From positions 1 through 57,565 of the forward strand of contig NZ_SMJW01000015.1 in the NCBI RefSeq assembly GCF_004348335.1: a stretch of DNA of 57,565 nucleotides. Direction: 5' to 3'. Position numbers and translations under genes: made by a program. How positions within the stretch are numbered: position 1 is the first letter of the stretch; each line of letters opens with the position of its first letter. This stretch comes from Actinomadura bangladeshensis (GTDB lineage Bacteria > Actinomycetota > Actinomycetes > Streptosporangiales > Streptosporangiaceae). The notes below the pieces were generated by a model. The model ran no database searches. It saw only the letters and a program-made list of their open reading frames with translations, and was not told where the DNA came from. This document shows, piece by piece, positions 1 to 8,895 of the stretch.

Positions 1-2
1 CG

Positions 3-500
3 GTGGCGCTGCGGGTGCCGGCCAGGGCGGATCGGCCGGTGGTGGTGGTGCGGTCGGCGGCGCCGCGTGATGGGCTGGTGGTGGTCGGGGTGGACGGTTC
101 GTCCGGTGGTGATGCGGCGCTGGGGTTGGGGTTTGAGGAGGCGGCGCTGCGCGGCTGGCGGCTGCGGGCGGTCTATGGCTGCTGGGAGCCGGGTGCGGCG
201 CCGGGTGGGGATCTGTCGCTGTTCGGTGATGAGGACGCGCTGCGCCGGGTGTGCGGTGCCGTGCTGGAACGCGCGGTGGCGCCCTGGCGGGTGAAGTACC
301 CCCACGTCCAGGCCACGACGTCGCTGGTGCTGAAGTCGCCGCGCCAGGCGCTGCTGGAGGCGGCCGAGGACGCGACGTTGACGGTGGTGGGTGCGCGTGG
401 CACGGGGGTCGTGGAGTCGCTGACCCTCGGCGCGACCAGTGATGCGCTGCTCAAGCATGCTCCGTGCACGGTGGCCGTTGTGCCGGGCCGCGACCGGTGA
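3..500 (+). CDS. Universal stress protein, C-terminal part (5' end outside window)
   Basis: The reading frame is open at the left edge of the window. The first ~20 residues (ending PVVVVR) look like the last strand of a first Usp domain, followed by a complete second Usp domain beginning with the strand VVVGVDGS. The nucleotide-binding signature G-x2-G-x9-G-(S/T) appears near the end as GARGTGVVESLTLGATS, which suggests an ATP-binding Usp. Two-domain Usps of about 290 residues are typical of actinobacterial stress and dormancy regulons. A GTG at 3-5 could be read as a start, but the content argues for a 5'-truncated tandem-Usp gene. A second tandem Usp follows about 100 bp downstream on the same strand. 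Confidence 0.85.
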   Translation: MALRVPARADRPVVVVRSAAPRDGLVVVGVDGSSGGDAALGLGFEEAALRGWRLRAVYGCWEPGAAPGGDLSLFGDEDALRRVCGAVLERAVAPWRVKYPHVQATTSLVLKSPRQALLEAAEDATLTVVGARGTGVVESLTLGATSDALLKHAPCTVAVVPGRDR

Positions 501-606
501 CGAGTGAGGCCGTCCCCAGCGGGCCGGCTTCACCGCTGCGAGGAGGGTAACCGGAGACAGGTCTGGGGATGTATGGACCCGATCGAACTCGGGAAGTGCG
601 CAGGAC

Positions 607-1479
607 ATGGATGCAAACGCGATCTCCGGTGTCGTGGTGGGGTACGACGGTTCGCAGAACGGCGTCCGGGCCTTGGACTGGGCTGCGGACGAGGCCCGTG
701 CCCGCGGCCTGCCGCTGACCGTGGTCCACGCGTGGGAGGCCTTCATCGGAGGCTCGATGGCCATGGCGATGGTGGACCTGGGGCCCCTGGCGCAGGAGAC
801 GCTGGACGGCGGTGTCGAGCATGTCCGCAAGCATGCGCCCGACGTGCCCGTGCAGGGCGTCCTGGAATGCGGGCAGTCGGCCGCGAAACTGCTCGAAGCG
901 GGCAGGAACGCCGCCCTGATCGTGCTGGGGCCGCGGGGCCTGGGCGGGTTCGCCGGCCTGCTGCTCGGGTCGGTCGGCGCCCAGGTGGTCGCGCACGCCT
1001 CCTGCCCGGTGGTCATCGCCAGAGGCGACCCGGACCGGCCCGCGGGGCCGGGGCATGTCGTGGTCGGTGTGGACGGTTCACCGGCGTCCCGGGCCGCGCT
1101 GGCGATGGCGTTCACCGAAGCCGGACTGCACGGACTGTCCGTGCACGCGGTGGCCGCCTGGGAACCGGAGCCGGTGAAGGATCCTCCACCGCTGGTCGAT
1201 GAGGCCGGCATGCGGGAGGCGGCCACAACGCGGCTGGACCGGCTGATGATCCCGCTGCGGGACCGTCACCCGGGAGTGGACGCGCAGGCCGAGGTCAAGG
1301 CCGGCGCACCGCGCGAGGTCCTGCTGGACGCCGCGCAGGACGCGCGCCTGCTCGTCGTCGGCTCGCGGGGGCTGGGCGGCTTCCGGGGCCTCCTGCTCGG
1401 ATCGGTCAGCCACGCCCTGGTACAGCACGCACCGTGCCCGGTGGCGGTCGTCCACGCGGCCGAGAAGCCCGGCGGCTAG
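607..1479 (+). CDS. Tandem-domain universal stress protein
   Basis: This 290-aa protein has two Usp domains, roughly residues 5-140 and 147-285. Each starts with a VVVGYDGS/VVVGVDGS strand and ends with an ATP-binding loop (GPRGLGGFAGLLLGS and GSRGLGGFRGLLLGS, matching G-x2-G-x9-G-S). Usps of this layout bind ATP and are induced by hypoxia, nitric oxide or starvation in mycobacteria and streptomycetes. It sits between another Usp and a polyphosphate kinase, so a stress or dormancy role is likely. The molecular function of Usps is poorly defined. The ATG at 607 is followed directly by the first domain. Confidence 0.92.
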   Translation: MDANAISGVVVGYDGSQNGVRALDWAADEARARGLPLTVVHAWEAFIGGSMAMAMVDLGPLAQETLDGGVEHVRKHAPDVPVQGVLECGQSAAKLLEAGRNAALIVLGPRGLGGFAGLLLGSVGAQVVAHASCPVVIARGDPDRPAGPGHVVVGVDGSPASRAALAMAFTEAGLHGLSVHAVAAWEPEPVKDPPPLVDEAGMREAATTRLDRLMIPLRDRHPGVDAQAEVKAGAPREVLLDAAQDARLLVVGSRGLGGFRGLLLGSVSHALVQHAPCPVAVVHAAEKPGG

Positions 1480-1533
1480 CGCTGCCGTGCGCATCGGCCA
1501 GACTGTGGGGCGTGCCCGATGCTTGGAGGCGGT

Positions 1534-2337
1534 ATGGGTGGTCCTCGGCGTTTGCCCCGGCGAGTCTACGAGCGCGAGCTGCTGCGGCTGCAGGAGCAGC
1601 TGATGGTGCTGCAGGAGTGGGTGCGCACGGAGGGCGCGCGCGTCGCCGTGGTGTTCGAAGGGCGGGACGCCGCCGGCAAGGGCAGCACCATCAAGCGCGT
1701 CACCGAATACCTCAACCCCCGCGTCGCTCGGATCGTGGCGCTGCCTGCGCCGAGCGACCGGGAGCGGACCCAGTGGTATTTCCAGCGGTACGTCGAACAC
1801 CTCCCGGCGGCCGGTGAGATCGTCCTGTTCGACCGGTCCTGGTACAACCGGGCGGGAGTCGAGCGGGTCATGGGGTTCTGTACCGGTCAGGAGTACAGGC
1901 GCTTCCTGCACCAGTGCCCGATTTTCGAGCGGATGCTGGTCGAGGACGGCATCCTGCTGCGCAAGTACTGGTTCTCGGTCAGCGACGCCGAGCAGGAACG
2001 CCGCTTCCGCAGCCGGCTGGACGATCCGATGCGGAGGTGGAAGTTGTCCCCCATGGACGTGGAGTCGATTTCGCGCTGGGAGGAGTACTCGCGCGCCAAG
2101 GACGAGATGTTCGTCCACACCGACATCCCCGAGGCACCCTGGTATGTGGTCGAAAGCGATGACAAGCGCCGTGCCCGCATCAACATGATCTCCCACCTCC
2201 TGTCGACCATTCCCTACCGCGAAGTGGAGCGCCCGCGGCTCCAGTTGCCCGACCGCCCTCCGTCCAAGGGATATGAGCGGCCCCCGCGGGACGAGCAGAC
2301 CTACGTCCCGGACCACGCGGCGACCTTGGTCCGCTGA
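1534..2337 (+). CDS. ppk2: Polyphosphate kinase 2 family protein
   Basis: PPK2 enzymes transfer phosphate between polyphosphate and nucleotides (NDP/NTP or NMP/NDP). The P-loop GRDAAGKGS lies near residues 43-51, followed by TIKRVTEYLNPR. The Walker B-like FDRSWYNR and the arginine-rich lid (RRFRSRLDDPMRRWKLSPMD) are also present, so the catalytic set is complete in 267 aa. The ATG at 1534 is preferred because GGAGG (1525-1529) is correctly spaced; an in-frame ATG at 1519 lacks a ribosome binding site. The neighbouring Usp genes suggest energy buffering under stress. Whether it favours synthesis or polyP-driven phosphorylation, and on which nucleotide, cannot be read from the sequence. Confidence 0.93.
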   Translation: MGGPRRLPRRVYERELLRLQEQLMVLQEWVRTEGARVAVVFEGRDAAGKGSTIKRVTEYLNPRVARIVALPAPSDRERTQWYFQRYVEHLPAAGEIVLFDRSWYNRAGVERVMGFCTGQEYRRFLHQCPIFERMLVEDGILLRKYWFSVSDAEQERRFRSRLDDPMRRWKLSPMDVESISRWEEYSRAKDEMFVHTDIPEAPWYVVESDDKRRARINMISHLLSTIPYREVERPRLQLPDRPPSKGYERPPRDEQTYVPDHAATLVR

Positions 2338-2351
2338 GGGACCATGGTCCC
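2338..2351. promoter_or_regulatory. DevR/DosR-type box (perfect 14-bp palindrome)
   Basis: GGGACCATGGTCCC is a perfect palindrome starting one base after the ppk2 stop codon and 57 bp before the ATG of the acetyltransferase gene. It matches the core GGGAC-N4-GTCCC of the mycobacterial and streptomycete DevR/DosR site (GGGACTWWAGTCCC). The flanks match the wider 20-bp consensus only in part. Control by a DevR-like response regulator is inferred. Confidence 0.5.
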
Positions 2352-2408
2352 GGCTTCGGGTGACCTTGGGACGCTGATCGGCGATCAGCCGCGTTGGACG
2401 CTGAGGAC

Positions 2409-5066
2409 ATGACGGAGCGGCTTTCCGGCGCGCGGGCGTTCGCGCTGCTGACCGACGGTACGCAGATCGAGATCAGGCGCCTCGGTGCGGCGGACCTGGA
2501 CGCCGTGCGCGGACTCCACGAGGGGCTGTGCGAGGAGAGCCTGTACCTGCGGTTCTTCGGGCTCAACCGCGCGATGGCGGGCGAGGTGGCCGGACGGGTC
2601 TGCCGGGCGGACGGCGCCGATCACGCGGCGCTCGGCGCCTGGCTGCACGGCGGCCTGGTCGGCGTCGCGGAGTACGAGCCGACCGGCGTGCCGGGGGAGG
2701 CCGAGGTCGCGATGGCGGTCGCCGACCGGATGCACCACCGGGGCGTCGGGACCCTGCTGCTGGAGCACCTCGGTTCGCTCGCCCGCGCCAACGGGCTGGT
2801 CGCCTTCCGGGCCGACACGCTGCCGGAGAACAGCGCGATGCTGCGGGTGTTCGCCGACGCGGGGATGGCGGTCCGGCAGCGGACGTCCGGCGGCGTCGTC
2901 GCACTGACGATCCCGCTGGCCTGCGACGACGGGTACCTGGACGCGGTCGCCGAGCGCGAGCGGCGGGCGGACGTGGCGAGTCTGGAGCCGCTGCTGCGGC
3001 CCCGGTCGGTCGTGGTCGTCGGAGCGTCCCGCAAGCGCGGGACGGTCGGCGCCGAACTGCTGCACAACATCATCGCGGGCGGATACGAGGGCGCCGTGTA
3101 CGCGGTGAATCCGCATTGCGCGGCGGGCGAGTTGCACGGCGCGCCGTGCGCGGCGACGCTCGCCGACCTCCCCGAGGCGCCCGATCTCGCGGTGGTCGCG
3201 GTGCCGGCGCCCTCGGTGCCCGCCGTGGCGGCGGCGTGCGGCCGGTTCGGGATCTCCGCGCTGGTGGTGATCGGGTCCGGGCTGTCCGCCGGCCAGGGGC
3301 GCGGTCTGCTGGCCGCCTGCCGGGAGTACGGCATGCGGCTGGTCGGTCCGAACTGCCTGGGCGTCGCCAACACCGGGATCCGGCTGGACGCGACGTTCGG
3401 CGCCCGCCCTCCCGCGTCCGGCGGCGCGGGCGTCGCGGTCCAGTCGGGCGGTGTCGGCATCGCCCTGATCGAGGAGCTGTCCCGGCTCGGCATCGGGGTC
3501 TCGACCTTCGCCTCGGTCGGCGACAAGTACGACGTCAGCGCCAACGACATGCTCATGTGGTGGGAGTCGGACGAGACGACCCGGCTCGGCGTCCTGCACG
3601 TGGAGTCGTTCGGCAACCCCCGCAAGTTCGCCCGGACGGCGCGCCGGGTCGCCGCGACGATGCCGCTGCTGACCGTCCTGGCCGGACGGTCGGCGGCCGG
3701 TACCCGCGCGGCGGCCTCGCACACGGCGGCGGCCGCGACCCCGGAACTGACCCGCCGGGCGCTGTTCGAGCAGGCCGGCATCGTGGCCACCGACGACCTC
3801 GGTGAGCTGGTCGACGCCGCCGCGCTGCTGGCGGCGCAGCCGCTTCCGGGCGGCCCGCGGGTGGCGGTGGTGTCCAACGCGGGCGGCGCCGGGGTGCTGG
3901 CGGCGGACGCCTGCGCCGACGCCGGGTTGACCGTCCCGGTCGTGGGCGAGGCCACCCGGCGCGTCCTCGCCCGCGTCCTGCCCGCCTGCGCGGCGGTCGG
4001 CAACCCCGTCGACACCACGGCCGCCGTCTCCGCCGAGGCGTTCCGCGAGGCCATCGAGCTGGTCGCCGCGGACGGCGCCGTGGACGCCGTGCTGGCGCTG
4101 GTGGTCCCGACCGCCCTCGGCGACCTGAGGAGCGCACTGCGCGGCTGCCGCAAGCCGATGGCGGCGGTGGTGCTCGGGCAGGCCGAGACGGTCACGATCA
4201 GCACGGTCACGATCAATGACGACGCGGTTCCGTGCTACGCCTACCCGGAGAACGCCGCCCGCGCGCTCGCCCATGCCTGGAAGTACGCGCGCGGGCGGGA
4301 CCTCCCGCAGGAGCCACCGCCCACGCTGCCCGGCCTGCGCCCGGACGAGGCGGCGGGCATCATCGGCGGCTTCCTGACCGGCGAGCCGGACGGCGGCTGG
4401 CTGCCGCCCGCCGAGACGTACCGCCTGCTGGAGTCCTATGGGCTGCCGGTGGCCGAGTGGCGCTGGACCCGGACCGGGGACGAGGCGGTCACGGCGGCCC
4501 GTGACCTGGGCGGCCCGGTGGCGCTGAAGGCGCACGTTCCGAAGATCCTGCACAAGACCGCCGCCGGCGCGATCGAGCTCGGTCTGGACGGGGAGCAGGC
4601 CGTCCGTGCCGCGTTCGGCCGGCTGTCCGAGCGGTTCGGCGGCGATCTGGAGGGCGTGCTCGTCCAGGCCATGGCGGGGCAGGGCGTCGAGGTGCTGTGC
4701 GGTGCCGTCCAGGACGAGGTGTTCGGGGCGGTGGTGGTCTTCGGGGCCGGGGGCGTCGACGCCGACGCGCTGGCCGACCGTGCCGCCCGGCTGGCGCCCC
4801 TCACGACCCGCGACGCGGGCGAGCTGATCCGCGCCCCGCGGCTGTCGGCCCTGCTGCTCGGCCACTCGGCCCGCCCGGCCGGTGACGTCGAGCGGCTGGC
4901 AGAGGTGCTGCTGCGGCTGTCGAGGTTGGCGGCCGACCATCCGGAGATCAGCGAACTGGACCTCAACCCCACGATCGTCCGGCCGGACGGGGCCGTGGCC
5001 GTCGATGCCCGCGCCCGCCTCGCACCCCGCCGCGGCTGGGACCCCTACCTGCGCCGGCTCCGCTGA
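2409..5066 (+). CDS. GNAT acetyltransferase / NDP-forming acyl-CoA synthetase fusion (Pat-like lysine acetyltransferase)
   Basis: The 885-aa protein has an N-terminal GNAT domain (about residues 10-180; HHRGVGTLLLEHL is the acetyl-CoA loop). It is followed by a CoA-binding Rossmann domain (LRPRSVVVVGASRKRGTVG), a succinyl-CoA ligase-like domain and a C-terminal ATP-grasp domain (about 660-885). The sequence SHTAA places a histidine near residue 438, where NDP-forming synthetases carry the phosphohistidine. Pat/PatZ enzymes acetylate acyl-CoA synthetases and other lysine targets. In enterobacterial PatZ the GNAT domain is C-terminal; this GNAT-first order is the one seen in streptomycetes. The ATG at 2409 is preferred over an in-frame TTG at 2394. 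The DosR-like box lies just upstream. Confidence 0.9.
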   Translation: MTERLSGARAFALLTDGTQIEIRRLGAADLDAVRGLHEGLCEESLYLRFFGLNRAMAGEVAGRVCRADGADHAALGAWLHGGLVGVAEYEPTGVPGEAEVAMAVADRMHHRGVGTLLLEHLGSLARANGLVAFRADTLPENSAMLRVFADAGMAVRQRTSGGVVALTIPLACDDGYLDAVAERERRADVASLEPLLRPRSVVVVGASRKRGTVGAELLHNIIAGGYEGAVYAVNPHCAAGELHGAPCAATLADLPEAPDLAVVAVPAPSVPAVAAACGRFGISALVVIGSGLSAGQGRGLLAACREYGMRLVGPNCLGVANTGIRLDATFGARPPASGGAGVAVQSGGVGIALIEELSRLGIGVSTFASVGDKYDVSANDMLMWWESDETTRLGVLHVESFGNPRKFARTARRVAATMPLLTVLAGRSAAGTRAAASHTAAAATPELTRRALFEQAGIVATDDLGELVDAAALLAAQPLPGGPRVAVVSNAGGAGVLAADACADAGLTVPVVGEATRRVLARVLPACAAVGNPVDTTAAVSAEAFREAIELVAADGAVDAVLALVVPTALGDLRSALRGCRKPMAAVVLGQAETVTISTVTINDDAVPCYAYPENAARALAHAWKYARGRDLPQEPPPTLPGLRPDEAAGIIGGFLTGEPDGGWLPPAETYRLLESYGLPVAEWRWTRTGDEAVTAARDLGGPVALKAHVPKILHKTAAGAIELGLDGEQAVRAAFGRLSERFGGDLEGVLVQAMAGQGVEVLCGAVQDEVFGAVVVFGAGGVDADALADRAARLAPLTTRDAGELIRAPRLSALLLGHSARPAGDVERLAEVLLRLSRLAADHPEISELDLNPTIVRPDGAVAVDARARLAPRRGWDPYLRRLR

Positions 5067-5071
5067 GCCGG
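5054..5071. terminator. Hairpin between convergent genes
   Basis: CCGGCTC-CGCT-GAGCCGG is a 7-bp GC-only stem with a 4-nt loop. It spans the stop codon of the acetyltransferase gene, and the convergent acyltransferase gene ends 10 bp further on. It could terminate the plus-strand transcript; there is no T-tract. Confidence 0.4.
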
Positions 5072-5076
5072 GCCCG

Positions 5077-6450
5077 TCAGGCCGTGGGTGCGGCCTGCGC
5101 CGCCTCCTTGAGGAGTTCGTCGATCCCCTCGCGGATCCCCGCGCACAGGGTCTCCAGGTCCGGGACGGCGTCGTGGTCGGCGGTGAGCCCGAACGACAGG
5201 CCACCGTCGTAGGACACGATGCCGACGGCGGTGCGCAGCCCGGCCGTGATCGGGATGTAGGGGTCGATCTCCAGCATCCGGCACCCCATCGCGTACAGCG
5301 GGAAGGACGGACCCGGGACGTTGGTGACGATCGTGTGGATCAGCGGCTGGCGCAGCCGCAGCGCCGTGCGGGCGGCCGCGGCCAGCAGGCTCGGGGCACC
5401 GCCGAAGAGCTGGACGAACGCGTCGAGACCGGCGGCCTGGTCGCGGCTCTTCAGCCCGTCCATCTGCTCCCTGATGAGGCGCAGGCGCCGCACCGGGTCG
5501 GCCTCCCCGCACGGCAGGTCCACCGGCACCGCCGACACCCGGTTCGACGGGACGCCGCGCTCGGCCGCCGACCGGACCGACACCGGCACCATGGCCCGCA
5601 CGATCGACTCCTCGGCGAGAAGGCCCCGCGCCTGGAGGAGATCGCGGAATCCGCGGGCGGTCGCGGCCAGGGCCACGTCGTTGACCGATCCGCCGAACGT
5701 GCGCCGGATGCGGTCGACCTCGTCCATCCCGGCGTAGGTCCGGGTCCAGCGCCGGCGCGGGCCGGTCGGCCCGTTGAGCGCCGGCGCCCCGGACCCCAGG
5801 AGCCGCGTCGCGTACCCGGGGACCGCGCTCGCGACGGCGAACGCGTCCCGCATCGCGGGCAGGAACAACCGGGTCGCCTGCCGTCCGAAGCCCTTCAACC
5901 CGTCCATGACGCCGTCCCGCAGCACGGATGCGGCGGACGGTTCGGGCTCGGGCGTCCACACCCGCGGCTGCGCGGGCGCCCAGTCCGGGTCGGTCTCGAG
6001 GAGCACCGCCAGCAGGTCGATGCCGGCCAGTCCGTCCACCATGCAGTGGTGCACCTTGCAGACCAGCGCCCAGCGGCCGTCCGCGAGTCCGTCGACCAGC
6101 CACACCTGCCACGGTGACCGGGTGAGGTCCAGCGGCGGGCCGAGGAGGCGGCCGGCCAGCTCGTGCAGTTCCTCCGGGCCGCCGGGATCGGGCGCGGCCG
6201 CGTGCAGGACGTGGTCGCCGATCGCGAAGCGCTGGTCGTCCACCCAGACGGGGTGCGCCAGGTTGAGCGGGACGGTCCGGACGCGCTGCAGGCAGCGCGG
6301 CGCGAGCCGCAGCCGGGCGAACACCTGCCGCACGAGGTCCCGATAGTCGGGTGCGGGACCTTCGAACACGGTCACCGTCCCGATCTGCAGCGGGCTCGTG
6401 TCGTTCTCCGCGAAGAACATTCCGGCGTCGAGCGCGTTCATCCGTTGCAT
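5077..6450 (-). CDS. Wax ester synthase / diacylglycerol acyltransferase (WS/DGAT)
   Basis: This 457-aa protein begins with the family N-terminus (MNALDAGMFFAENDTSPLQIG). It carries the catalytic motif HHxxxDG as HHCMVDG at residues 134-140 in the CoA-dependent acyltransferase fold. The C-terminal half holds the family's NVPGP and PLYAMG segments (TNVPGPSFPLYAMG). The enzyme esterifies long-chain acyl-CoA to diacylglycerol or fatty alcohol to make storage lipid. In Mycobacterium tuberculosis the homologue Tgs1 belongs to the dormancy regulon, which fits the Usp and PPK2 neighbours. MQRMNAL allows starts at 6450 or 6441. No DosR-like palindrome was seen upstream. Confidence 0.93.
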   Translation of the reverse strand: MQRMNALDAGMFFAENDTSPLQIGTVTVFEGPAPDYRDLVRQVFARLRLAPRCLQRVRTVPLNLAHPVWVDDQRFAIGDHVLHAAAPDPGGPEELHELAGRLLGPPLDLTRSPWQVWLVDGLADGRWALVCKVHHCMVDGLAGIDLLAVLLETDPDWAPAQPRVWTPEPEPSAASVLRDGVMDGLKGFGRQATRLFLPAMRDAFAVASAVPGYATRLLGSGAPALNGPTGPRRRWTRTYAGMDEVDRIRRTFGGSVNDVALAATARGFRDLLQARGLLAEESIVRAMVPVSVRSAAERGVPSNRVSAVPVDLPCGEADPVRRLRLIREQMDGLKSRDQAAGLDAFVQLFGGAPSLLAAAARTALRLRQPLIHTIVTNVPGPSFPLYAMGCRMLEIDPYIPITAGLRTAVGIVSYDGGLSFGLTADHDAVPDLETLCAGIREGIDELLKEAAQAAPTA

Positions 6451-6606
6451 CGTGCACCGCCCTGTGAGGTCTCATTCCGAGCCAACCTCAGGGCGGGCCG
6501 CCGTCCCATCCGGCGTTCGTCCCCACGCCGCGGGCCGAAGGTCCCTGCCGGGTGCCGGGCGAACCCGACCGCGTTGCGGCGGCCCGTCGGGCACCCGGAT
6601 GTGTCG

Positions 6607-8658
6607 TCAGGGGAGTTGCAGGGGGAAGGCCGCCGCTCTGGCGTAGAGCTTGTAGAGCTTGAACGGGCCCGCGAAGGGCAGTCCGCAGGCGTTGTCGAGC
6701 ATGCCGGTCGCGTGCTGCTCGGTCAGCGTCGTGCCGCGCGCTCCCGGATGGTCGATCTGGCCGCCCATGAACACCGCCATCTCGGCCAGCATGTGGTCGC
6801 GCTGGTCGGTCGTCATCTCCCGCCAGGAATGGCAGGTCATCGCGGCGAGCATCGCGTCGTCGAGCTCGCTCGTCTCGGGGTGCTCGTGGTCGCCGACCGG
6901 TGCCGTCCCGAATGCGGCTCCGGCGGCGGCCTTCGGGGTGGTGAACCAGGGGCATGGGCCGCCGGGCTTCAGATTGGCCATGCACGTGAGCAGTTCGAGC
7001 TCGTTGCCCAGATTGCCGAATCCGAAGCTGAGGAAGGGCGCCTTGCCGTTCAGGCAGTCCGGCAGATTACTGGGCGAACTGGTGACGGTGCCGTTGGCAT
7101 ACCAGCAGTTGCCGGTGTTGCCGGGGAAGGCGTCCCACCAGAAGTCCGTGCCGTTGCCGGCCATCCGGTTGCCGTAGAACTGGTTGCGGTGCGACGTGGA
7201 CAGCTTCAGCGGGTCGCAGCCCGTCATGGGCTGGTCGGCGCAGACGAACGCGTCCGGAACGGCGAAGAGCATGGCCCCGCGCCGCCGGTTGTCGCGGAAC
7301 GTGTTGTTCCGGACGACGTTGTCGTCACCGCCCGCGATCCACATGCCCGTCCCCACCGGAACCGGCACGGTCGGGACCACGTCGCTGCCGGCCAGGTACG
7401 GGTTGAAGTTGTTGGAGAAGAAGTCGTTGTTCTCGACGAGGTCGCCCTGCTGGGGGAATCCGGGATGCCCGGCGGCGGTGAACACGTCGGTGGTGAAGCC
7501 GAGGGCGTTGTCGTAGAAGTTGTTGTGGTGCACCCAGGTGGCGCTGCCGTCGGTGCCGGAGTAGCCGCTGGTGTTGTGGTGCGAGTCGCAGTAGCGGATC
7601 TCCTGGCTGTAGCGCGCCTTCGGGTAGACGCGCTCGTCGCGTCCGGCCCCGGTCTTCGCGCCCGACCCGGGATACAGCCCGGAGTCGCCGTTGCCGGCCG
7701 CCTCGCAGTTCTGGATCACGCCGTGGTCCTCGACGAAGGTGAGCACGCCGTACTCGCCCGCGTAGAAGGTCTTGAAGCTGTCCAGCAGGTACCCGTTGCT
7801 TTCCAGCACATAGATGTCGTGCTCGTTGGCATGCCGGACGGTCAGGTTCCGCAGCACGAAGCCGTCGGCTCGGTCGGCGCGGATGCCCACGTCCTTCGCC
7901 GAGTTGCGCGGGCCGCCGTTGCCGGACGACGGGTCGCCGGCCTCCACGACCACGTCGTCGGCGCTCACGCCCGACCCTTCGAGCTGGAGGTTGCAGCGCA
8001 CGCACGCGCCCCGGTTGGGGATGCCGTGCCGGTCGACGAGCGGCGGGTCCGGGTCCTGGCCGCCGCCGGGGGCCCGGCCGAGCACGGCGATCAGGTTGGC
8101 GTCGTTCTGGCAGGTGTACTCGCCGAGGTAGGAGTACGCGCCGGTGCTCAGCTTGTACTGGTCGCACGCGGGGTCGTGCGTCGGCTTCCGGCGTGCCGTG
8201 GGCTCGGTGTAGACGCCCGGCAGCACCACGACCCGGTCGTTGTTCCGCGAATCGGTCACCGCGGGCTGGATCTCGCTGTACCGGCACCGGTCGAACAGCG
8301 CCCGGTTGATCCGCTTCAGGTCCCGCGCCCTGGTGGCGCTGAGCGTCCGGTGGTCGTGCGGCCGGACGTCGTAGCCCGACTTCAGCGCCCGTTCGATCGA
8401 GGCGTCCAGCCGCTCCAGCGAGTCCGGCCGGCACACCACGCGGGTCGTGCTCCCCGGGACGGTCTCGACGGCCGACGCCAGACTGCGCGGCGTCGGCACC
8501 GTCCCGCCGGCGCACGGGCTGACGGAGCAGTCGGGACCGGGAGCCGGCCAGTACGACGGCCGCTCGATGTGCGCCTGCGCCCCCGGCACCAGGCCGAGGA
8601 CCAGCAGCGCGGCGGCCGCCACGGGCACCCATAGTCTCCTCGGAAACCGCAGGCCCAT
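6607..8658 (-). CDS. Secreted right-handed parallel beta-helix protein
   Basis: This 683-aa protein has a Sec signal peptide (RR, hydrophobic core, AQA cleavage near residue 29). Short beta-helix rungs recur between about residues 230 and 480, with patterns such as FVLRNLTVRHANEHDIYV, GVIQNCEAAGNGDSGLY and NVVRNNTFRDNRRRGAML. Such folds occur in pectin and polysaccharide lyases and in surface proteins; no lyase catalytic triad was recognised. Several spaced cysteine pairs (CSVSPC, CVRCNLQ, CSADQPMTGC-like) would suit a disulfide-stabilised extracellular protein. The C-terminal ~140 residues are not repeat-like. The substrate is unknown, and it is 19 kb from the pectin locus. Confidence 0.8.
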   Translation of the reverse strand: MGLRFPRRLWVPVAAAALLVLGLVPGAQAHIERPSYWPAPGPDCSVSPCAGGTVPTPRSLASAVETVPGSTTRVVCRPDSLERLDASIERALKSGYDVRPHDHRTLSATRARDLKRINRALFDRCRYSEIQPAVTDSRNNDRVVVLPGVYTEPTARRKPTHDPACDQYKLSTGAYSYLGEYTCQNDANLIAVLGRAPGGGQDPDPPLVDRHGIPNRGACVRCNLQLEGSGVSADDVVVEAGDPSSGNGGPRNSAKDVGIRADRADGFVLRNLTVRHANEHDIYVLESNGYLLDSFKTFYAGEYGVLTFVEDHGVIQNCEAAGNGDSGLYPGSGAKTGAGRDERVYPKARYSQEIRYCDSHHNTSGYSGTDGSATWVHHNNFYDNALGFTTDVFTAAGHPGFPQQGDLVENNDFFSNNFNPYLAGSDVVPTVPVPVGTGMWIAGGDDNVVRNNTFRDNRRRGAMLFAVPDAFVCADQPMTGCDPLKLSTSHRNQFYGNRMAGNGTDFWWDAFPGNTGNCWYANGTVTSSPSNLPDCLNGKAPFLSFGFGNLGNELELLTCMANLKPGGPCPWFTTPKAAAGAAFGTAPVGDHEHPETSELDDAMLAAMTCHSWREMTTDQRDHMLAEMAVFMGGQIDHPGARGTTLTEQHATGMLDNACGLPFAGPFKLYKLYARAAAFPLQLP

Positions 8659-8895
8659 CGGGAACTCCCTCGCTCAGCGCTCCACGTGATCCCCGAACGC
8701 TTGCTCGGTGCCCATGGAACCACGATCACCAAACCCGAGGAAGTCTCACAACCCGGCAGTTCTCTGATGACCGTTAGAGGCCACCACGGCCGGCAGGGCC
8801 AGGACTCCGGCGGGTACGCCCCTCCTGGTGCATCCTCGTCGAAAGTAGCCAACAGCGGCTGCAAGGAGGCCGATCGGTGGGCCGGGCGCCATGCC
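8659..8895. other. Intergenic region upstream of the beta-helix gene
   Basis: This 237-bp stretch between the TetR gene and the beta-helix gene (both minus strand) should hold the beta-helix promoter. A GGGAG ribosome binding site precedes its ATG. No convincing -35/-10 pair, operator or small gene was seen. Confidence 0.4.

Noticed and set aside
565..580. GGGGATGTATGGACCC before the second Usp gene as a DevR/DosR box
   Set aside because: Only one arm fits GGGAC and the spacing to the second arm is off by a base or more; too weak next to the perfect box at 2338.
2385..5204. 939-codon open frame opposite to the acetyltransferase gene
   Set aside because: Arg/Gly/Gln-rich translation without any domain; antisense artefact of high third-position GC.
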